DNA of 64,000 nt, from contig NZ_JAUKFY010000016.1 of assembly GCF_030489605.1 (NCBI RefSeq), positions 1 through 64,000 of the forward strand, in the 5' to 3' direction. The notes under the pieces were generated by a model. It was not told the origin of the DNA. It saw only the letters and a list, made by a program, of their open reading frames with translations, and ran no database searches. Position 1 is the first letter of the stretch; each line of letters starts with the position of its first letter. Made by a program: the position numbers and the translations under genes. Positions 53,417 to 61,200 of this stretch are shown piece by piece. The stretch is from Brevibacillus laterosporus. GTDB taxonomy: Bacteria; Bacillota; Bacilli; Brevibacillales; Brevibacillaceae.

Positions 53417-54389
53417 TATTTTGTATATTCCTCCTAATCTTATAACTTTTATTTATATGTTTTCCTGTAAGGTTTACTTGTAGTGTTAGGATTTACGTTG
53501 CAGGCTAAAACGTAGGATATATTTTATCTTAAAATAAATAACAAATACAAAAAAATAATTAATACGTCATGAAAATTACAAATTTACAAGGGGAGCGGCG
53601 TTAACCTCGTTCTTGTTTCAAAATATATGACTATTCGATCGGCAGGTTACAGAAGCTTATTTGATTTCTTAATAGGGAGATCCTGTAATTTATATATCGG
53701 GAATTATTCCCAAGCTCCTTAACAAATCTAGGCAATAAGATTATATTTTCTTGACAAAATAGAGAATGAAGCTTGAAGAAAATAGGGGGTGGGGGTTGAG
53801 AGTAAAATGTGAGAAAAGCGGGAGAGATATGAAGGGGATATGCTAGGCATCTACATGTAATATAAATTTTATTTTTACCACTACTTTTTATCTAAACAGT
53901 TTTCTCTATCCTAGAAAAACAAGAATAAGGAGGAAACTGAACAATGAAGAGGATTTTATTTTTTGCGGTTACTTTTGCTACTGGTTTATATAACAAGTAA
54001 CGTATACCAAAGAAATCGAACACAAACAGAGAATTTTAGGTTTTGGCTAAATTCAGCTAGAGTGAAAGAGTGACTGCGGAATAGTAGGGATAAATGATGT
54101 ACGACAGGAAAATAGAAGCGGAGTAGTGCGGTAGCGCAGCTGCTTTGTTGGCGAATAATCCGGTAGTTGTAGTAACTCAGATTGATAGTTCGTATTGGGA
54201 GTAATAAAAGAGGTTAGGATATGTATTAATGTGATTCATTAACTTAGTTGAGGGGGAAACAGCAACAAATATCGCATGTGACACAGCATTATTCTCCATG
54301 TTATTTGGAGATATCTACTTGAGTTTTAACAAAAAACAGCATAACGTTGTACACGATATTGGATAACTATCAAATAAAGTAGTGATGAA
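53417..54389. other. Gene-poor stretch with a possible short secreted peptide
   Basis: A frame at 53944-54000 starts behind a strong AAGGAGG and encodes MKRILFFAVTFATGLYNK, a signal-peptide-like start that stops at once. One frame over, protein-like sequence continues for some 30 codons (TSNVYQRNRTQTENF), so this may be a frameshifted small secreted protein. The rest shows no gene. Confidence 0.35.
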
Positions 54390-54392
54390 ATG

Positions 54393-55097
54393 ATGAAACG
54401 AAATTTACGATATCCTTCCTGTCGAGGCGTTGTAGCTACTTTTCTCAGTCTGATCATGGTTGCAGTAATCAATTTCGAGCCCGCTCATGCGGAACCATCG
54501 CTGCCTATTGGAGTTAATCAAGGGATTTTTTCTGTAGAAATATATCCTCAGCTACACCAACTAATTGTGCGGATACAGGATCAAAAAATTAAGACTTATA
54601 CTGTTGCTGTGGGTAATCCATCTACTCCTACACCGGTTGGTGAATACAAAGTCATATACAAAGGGAAAAACTGGGGACCCGCTTTTGGTCCACGTTGGTT
54701 AGGATTAAACGTCCCATGGGGAATTTATGGTATTCACGGCACGAACAAGCCACATTCGATTGGACAGCATCTGAGCCACGGTTGTATCCGTATGCGTAAC
54801 AAAGACATCGTAGAATTGTTCGAGATGATTCCCATCGGAACAAAAGTTACGATTCATGGGCATGTATTAGGGGATCCCAATCATAATCCGAGATATTTGG
54901 CCGAAGGGGATGTCGGTGGAGATGTACAGCTGATTCAATCACGTTTAAAAAGCGCTGGATATTTCAATGGGGTATGCGATGGAAAGTTTCGCTCAAATAC
55001 AACTGCGGCTCTCAAAAAATTTCAACGCGATCATCATTTGCCGCAGAACGGTGTTGTTTCAAAAAGGGTTTACGAAGAATTTGGCTTGCTGGAGTAA
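54393..55097 (+). CDS. L,D-transpeptidase with peptidoglycan-binding domain
   Basis: 234 residues from ATG 54393 (an ATG at 54390 is equally possible). Signal peptide to about residue 33 (FLSLIMVAVINFEPAHA). The YkuD catalytic domain (about 45-158) carries the HxxG and SHGCIRM motifs: GIYGIHGTNKPHSIGQHLSH, then Cys near residue 131. It cross-links or anchors peptidoglycan through an acyl-enzyme. The C-terminal peptidoglycan-binding helical repeat (about 175-234) reads VQLIQSRLKSAGYFNGVCDG and AALKKFQRDHHLPQNGVVSK. The order YkuD then PG-binding domain is common in Bacillota envelope and spore-cortex enzymes. The ribosome-binding site is weak. Confidence 0.9.
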   Translation: MKRNLRYPSCRGVVATFLSLIMVAVINFEPAHAEPSLPIGVNQGIFSVEIYPQLHQLIVRIQDQKIKTYTVAVGNPSTPTPVGEYKVIYKGKNWGPAFGPRWLGLNVPWGIYGIHGTNKPHSIGQHLSHGCIRMRNKDIVELFEMIPIGTKVTIHGHVLGDPNHNPRYLAEGDVGGDVQLIQSRLKSAGYFNGVCDGKFRSNTTAALKKFQRDHHLPQNGVVSKRVYEEFGLLE

Positions 55098-56744
55098 GAA
55101 GCTAGAAGAGACATGACCAAAAACGGCCCGAACATTTATGGTTTAAGCTGGGAGTAGAGATTTCCTTTAATTCCTGGATTTCCAGATTCCCAATTACTTA
55201 ATAACACAATAGCCGGCCAAATACTCGAAATAAGCGGCCATCCGCAATATTGCCGATGTTTGGTTGTATTGGAGGAGGAGATACGGTTCAATATGTAATA
55301 CAAATTGATACCGCTGTGGATGCCTTTTGTGGCCCCCATGTAGATCACCGTTAGCAAGAGCAACATGTGTGGTTGCAGGGCATCTTTCTTACATCTAATA
55401 TAAAGCAGCGTTCTTTTTGAATGGGACTTGATTACAGATATTTCACCACCTAATCTGGAAACTTGAAATTGCAATTTTTGCGAAAAAGGCCAAAGTCAGA
55501 AACAATGATTTTAAATAAAGAAGGAAGTATATCATCTGATCGATTACTTAAAGCCATTTTTGTAGCATTGCTAGAAAATAAATTCTCATTATGGGAAATA
55601 GAGAAAATGATTTTTGGATAAGGGAAGTTACCTCGTAATTTTATAGTGGATTCATTGAGTCCGATAATATATATTATGTAAACAAATAAAACAAAAAGAA
55701 AGTACAATCAGCCAGACACTAGACATTCGGTTCCTGTATATGCAGATAATAAGAGTTGTGTTCGATTTGAGGTTTCATAACATACCATGAGATGTTCAAG
55801 TATCATAAATGATAATTATAAGCAGCTTACATGTTGATTGAATTACTACAGTCCTAGTCATATTTGGAAGTAATGTAAGAGCTTTAGTGTCACTGTATTG
55901 GTTATTAGTCAGGGAGAAATTATTTTAAAAAAGCAGTCGAGTTTGCCAAATATAAAATGGGCTGTTCCTGATTCGTACAAATAATTTTAGAATCAGATTG
56001 ATTAAAAATAACTACAGCTATTATTTAACTACGATCGCGAAGCCAAATCTATTAGTAAACACTCAATATGGACAAAGTTTTTTGCTCGTTGTTTTTTCAT
56101 GCTGATGCTTGTTACGATTAACAGCATGATACCTAAAGATACATAATTGAACATAAAGTAGAGATGTAAATGGGATAGTGTATGTTAATGGAATTCATTA
56201 TTTTATTTTCAGTTCATGAAATGGCTGTTTTAAGAACTGAAATAGAAATAAATAATAAAAATCACATAAATTAGCATCTGGAAACGATTTATTTATGATA
56301 TGTTAGCATCCTTCGAACCAACTCAAAAATTTATGTCACACTGATACTTCCTCAGCGCCTTTAATTTGTTTTATCGCTATTAGATAATTTCATCATTACC
56401 TGTAAACTAAACTTCTCCTAGATTCGTAAGTCTTCTTAATCTTCTTAATCTTCTTAATAAACGACCTTATAGCATCGTTTTCGCTTCCTCTCCTCCATTA
56501 ATTTTAAAAACTGCCGAAACCGGTAGCCACAATTTGCGTTAGTTCAACTATCGAGCTAGTATAATAATCAAATGTAACAGTGCCTAATAAAAAATAATCT
56601 TATACATAGCTAATTTGTTATAATTCTGATGCATCTGAAATGTAACTTTCATCAGTTTATGTAACGACATTTTGCTTACATTATTTTAAATCAGGAAATA
56701 TTCCTTAAACCCATCTGCTTATACAATTCCAGATAGATTTGAAC
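55098..56744. other. 1.6-kb gene-poor region
   Basis: Highly AT-rich with only short, motif-free frames. Minus-strand frames at about 55136-55707 show scattered protein-like text but no ribosome-binding site or family signature, and could be an unrecognisable relic. A short tandem repeat with three CTTCTTAAT copies lies at about 56429-56457. No RNA gene was recognised. Confidence 0.4.
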
Positions 56745-56780
56745 GCAAAAAGAGTCGCGGTGCCAAACGACTCTTTTTGC
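56745..56780 (-). terminator. Terminator beyond the MFS exporter gene
   Basis: Perfect stem GCAAAAAGAGTCG / CGACTCTTTTTGC with a 10-base loop, about 120 bases past the MFS stop. Confidence 0.85.
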
Positions 56781-56900
56781 ATACCGGATTTGTTGTTTAA
56801 ACATGTTCTTCTTACTTTAAGGTCCGTTATTTCTCCCCTTAGCTAGATGAATCTATTGCTGCAAGGATTACTAACCCCCTCTATCTTTTCATTCGCATCG

Positions 56901-58199
56901 TTAAGCAGAGGTCGTATCTTGACTCTTAGGTGCTGATTCATCATTTTTATATCCAGCAAGTGCAGCTTTAATGTAAAGACTAAGGATTACACTGACAATA
57001 GCAGACAGCACCATCGGGATATAGCTGCTATCGGAAAACCGATCAAACAGCAAACCATACATCAGTTGTCCAAGTGGTATTGCAGCCATTGTCATGGATG
57101 TGACAAGTGCCATTACACGACCAAGCATCTCATTTGGTGTATCGTTTTGTAGCATGGTCATCCCAACGATAGAAAGAATCGTAATAGAAGCCATGATGCC
57201 AAATCCACATGCAGTAAATATCCAGAACGGAATCGTTGCATTTGGGAAAATACTTGTGAAGGATGGAAGAATGGAGCCGCTAGTGGCTAACAGGAAAATG
57301 CCTGATAGAAAAAGCATGGACACAAAGGCATTTTTCACAGTCAGTTTTTTCGTTAATAGACTCAAGGCGATCGGGGCCATAAGACTACCCGCCATAATTA
57401 CCCCTTCGCTTAATCCGTACATCTGATCCGACATTTTCAAGCTTATTTTCGTGATATAGGCAATTCCCACTGTAAAAATCGGCGATATGAACACATTTGC
57501 AATAAGAGTCGCAAAGATTAATTTACCAAGATATTGGCTCTTCCCTACGAATTTGAGTCCTTCTTTTAAATCATTCCCAAAGTCCTGAACGATGCTGGAG
57601 GATTTATCACGGATTGTTTGTGGGATAACCATAAACATTTCAAGGATAGCCGCCAATAAAAAACTAACTCCATTGATTAGCAAGAGAGCATCCAAGCCAA
57701 AGGTCCCATATAATATTCCTGCGAGAATAGGACCTGTCATATTAGCTAGCGTCATGAACAAGCTATTAAGCGAATTGGCATTAAGAAGCTGTTTCTCCCC
57801 GACTAATGAAGGGATAGATGCTTGTACAGCCGGTTCGTAAAAAGCAGTGAAAACCGACAGTAAAATTACCCCTATGTAGATTGCTGACAGGTCTAGCAGT
57901 CCGTTTTTAGACAAGAGCAGCATCACACCGACGATAATCGCACAAAGAATGTCCAGTACAATCATAATATTTCGGCGACTAAACCGATCAGCGAATACAC
58001 CAGCAATTGGTCCCAGTAGAATGGTTGGGATTAATGACATAACCAGTACAGAAGCAAATAAAGTACCTGATCCAGTAATCCCAAGGACATACAAGGAAAG
58101 AGCAAAACGCTGGATGATACTGCCTGTAAATGAAATAACTTGGCCAATCATGAGCAAGGTAAAATTTTTATTGCTAAATAACGATTTCATTTCTCCCAT
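56901..58199 (-). CDS. MFS-type efflux transporter
   Basis: 432 residues with about 12 membrane helices, of the drug-efflux MFS_3/enterobactin-exporter-like kind. Signature region after helix 2: GPIAGVFADRFSRRNIMIVL; helix 5: TGPILAGILYGTFGLDALLL; later DTPNEMLGRVMALVTSMTMA. ATG 58199 follows AAGGAG. It lies 87 bases downstream of the NRPS gene on the same strand, beyond a hairpin, so it is likely the exporter or self-resistance pump for that peptide, possibly by read-through. The drive would be the proton gradient. No accessory subunit is seen. Confidence 0.85.
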   Translation of the reverse strand: MGEMKSLFSNKNFTLLMIGQVISFTGSIIQRFALSLYVLGITGSGTLFASVLVMSLIPTILLGPIAGVFADRFSRRNIMIVLDILCAIIVGVMLLLSKNGLLDLSAIYIGVILLSVFTAFYEPAVQASIPSLVGEKQLLNANSLNSLFMTLANMTGPILAGILYGTFGLDALLLINGVSFLLAAILEMFMVIPQTIRDKSSSIVQDFGNDLKEGLKFVGKSQYLGKLIFATLIANVFISPIFTVGIAYITKISLKMSDQMYGLSEGVIMAGSLMAPIALSLLTKKLTVKNAFVSMLFLSGIFLLATSGSILPSFTSIFPNATIPFWIFTACGFGIMASITILSIVGMTMLQNDTPNEMLGRVMALVTSMTMAAIPLGQLMYGLLFDRFSDSSYIPMVLSAIVSVILSLYIKAALAGYKNDESAPKSQDTTSA

Positions 58200-58230
58200 G
58201 CTTGTTCTCCTTACAATGAGATAGAAGAAA

Positions 58231-58270
58231 GGAACTGGGAGTATTCCATGCTATGAAAACACCCAGTTCC
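58231..58270 (-). terminator. Hairpin between NRPS and MFS genes
   Basis: Arms GGAACTGGG (58231-58239) and CCCAGTTCC (58262-58270), followed on the minus strand by TTTCTTC. It may partly terminate and so lower exporter expression relative to the synthetase. Confidence 0.65.
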
Positions 58271-58286
58271 ACGTAAACTTTACTTC

Positions 58287-61200
58287 TTAATGGGATACCT
58301 TAACCTGATGTAGCAATTCCAAGATTTCAGTAATTAGATAGGCATGTTGTTTGGCATATTTCTTGTCAACCATTTCATGGTGCGTAGAAAAGCCCTGGTA
58401 TTCCATATAGGTGCCCATCGTCGACTTCTTCCATTTTAGTTCCTCTTCCCGTTCAATCTCTTTTGCTAAAATGAGGTGAATGCTAGCTTCAACCATGCCG
58501 TCATTGATGATGGTATTGAGCAGTGCACCGTAATTCTCGATGTTTTGAACAATTTTGTTCCGTATGCTCGCTACCTTTAATATTTCATTCTCTTCTGCCG
58601 CTTTATCAATCAGTGCTACATTTTCGCGAATTTCTTCATCATTTACAAGCTGATAATCGGTCTGCCTTAGCGTATCTAAAAGAATGATTCCCCGAACGTG
58701 GCGACCTTTTTCTTCTAGTACTTTGGCAACCTCGAAGGCCAGATTACCCCCTGCTGAATACCCCATAAGTAGATAAGGACCCTCTGGTTGGATATTCAAA
58801 ATGTGATCGACATATTCATTAATCAGATAGTCATGCGCGATAAAATCAAATGAATAGATCGAATAATCGCGAATCTCGCTTGCAATTTCTTTAAATGCAG
58901 CACCTAAACCAGCGATTGGCGGGAAGGCAAAGACGATTGGCTTTCCACCTTCATTTAGCAGGGTAACAGGAATTTCTTCATCCACCTGAACATATTGCAC
59001 TACGGTCAGCTTCTCGGCTAATTGGCGAATGCTACGGTAGCGGAATACAAGCTGAAGTGGCATTTCTATCCCCATGTCTCTACTAATAGCGGAGACTAGC
59101 TGAACTGCTTTGAGAGAGTGTCCACCTAGCTCAAAGAAATCTGACTCTACACTGATTGGTTTGATACCAAGCACTTCTTCCCAGATAACTGCAAGCTTCT
59201 CCTCCATCTCAGTCTGCGGAGCGATGTACTCATTACCGATAACCATACTTTCTTCAGGTGCCGGTAAAGCCTTTTTGTCAATCTTACCGTTTATCATTAA
59301 CGGCATGCTCTTTAGTTGAACAAAATAAGAAGGAATCATATAGGCAGGTAGAGTTTTTGCCAGTTGCTCTCGCAGCTCGGAAACCGTAATTGTCCGTTTC
59401 GCTTCAAAATAGGCACATAATTGATTTTGACCTGTTGTATCCTGAGTTACAGTCACTGCCGCCTCCGTAATATCTTCAAGCTCTAGAATATGAGATTCAA
59501 CTTCGAGCAACTCGATACGGAAGCCACGAACTTTGACTTGATCATCAATCCGGCCTAAAAACTCAATGTTTCCATCAGGAAGCAATCTGGCTAAATCACC
59601 TGTTTTGTATATCTTTTCACCTGAAACAAATGGGTTCGTAATAAACTTCTCTGCCGTCAAATCAGGACGATTGAGATAACCGCGGGCAAGCCCTACCCCT
59701 CCAATGCATAACTCTCCCGGCACTCCAATAGGCTGGAGCTGATTTGCTTGATTCAGGATATAGATTTGTGTATTTGCTACTGGACGTCCGATTGGTAGTG
59801 CCTCATCGAGTCGTTCCTCTACAACCCATTCTGTTGATTGAATAGTAGTCTCTGTCGGACCATATGCATTGATGAAACGAACATAATCTCTCCATGCTTT
59901 GGCTACTCCAGGTGTCAAAGCAGAGCCACCTGTTGAGACAAAACGAAGTGAAATGAGTCTTTCTGGGTTGACTACACTAGCAAATGCTCCAGGTATTTCT
60001 GCTACTGTTATTAGGTGTTTATTGATAAATCTCTCATACAAAGCAGGGTCTTGAGTTGTTTCCTTGGTCGGGATGTATAGCTCCGCCCCATTGTGCAATG
60101 CCAAGAAGATTTCCATGATGGATGGATCAAATGACTGACTTGTGAATTGAATGATTCGGTCTTGCTCGCTCACACCATATTCTGCTTGAATATGATCTAA
60201 TAGGTTAACCACTCCGCGATGCTCTAGCATGACACCTTTCGGCTTACCTGTTGTGCCGGATGTATAGATGATATAGGCAAGATTCCTTGGTGAAGCTGGC
60301 AATGTTAAATTTTGTGGTTCCCCTTGGTACAGAGACTGGTCATGTAATGGAATAACCTCAAGGCTGTCAGAAATGTTGGCTGGTACGTCTATGGTTGTAT
60401 GCGTAAGCAGAATTTGTGCTTGACTGTCTTCGAGAATAAAACGAATCCGCTCCATTGGATATGCTGGATCGATTGGGACATAAACACCATTCGCTTTGAG
60501 AACAGCTAGAATTGCAATATACATTTCAAGTGAGCGGTCAGCCATAATTGCTACGTTATCCTCCGCCTTTATCCCTTTTGCAACCAATACACGAGCCAAT
60601 TGATTTGCTTTTTCGTTCAACTCCTGATAAGTCAAAGCTTGTCCTTCATAATAGAGAGCTCTATTAGCTGGATGTAATTCTGCTTGAGCTTCAAAGAGCT
60701 GATGAATCGTCTTATCAGATTGGAAATCCCTGTTTGTATCATTAAATTTTGTTACCAATTGATATTTTTCCTTATCTGTCACCATGTCTATATCAGCTAA
60801 AATGACGTGAGGGTTCTTACTAATTGCACGGAGTACCTGTGTAAAATGGTCTGCGAAACGTTCCATACTTTCACGCTTAAACAATTTCGTGCAATAGTTT
60901 AGATCAACACCAATCCCTTCTTCTGATTCATGAGCAGTTACAGTAAGGTCAAAGGTCGCCATGTTCTGCTTGGTTTCATATAAGGAAACTTTAGCTTCAC
61001 CAAAGGCTAATCCACTTTCCGGACCATCCATATTTTGTAGAGTAAACATAACATCAAAGAGTTGATTACGGCTCATGTCACGTTTGAGGTTTAGTTTTTC
61101 TATCAGCTCTTCAAATGGATAGTCTTGGTTTTCATAGGCATGAAGCGCTGTGTCTTTTATCTCAGCTAAGAAGGTTGAAAAACGCTTATCGGCTTCTGGG

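Noticed and set aside
55136..55707. Minus-strand frames resembling a germination-protein relic
   Set aside because: No conserved germination-receptor motif could be confirmed; resemblance was impressionistic.
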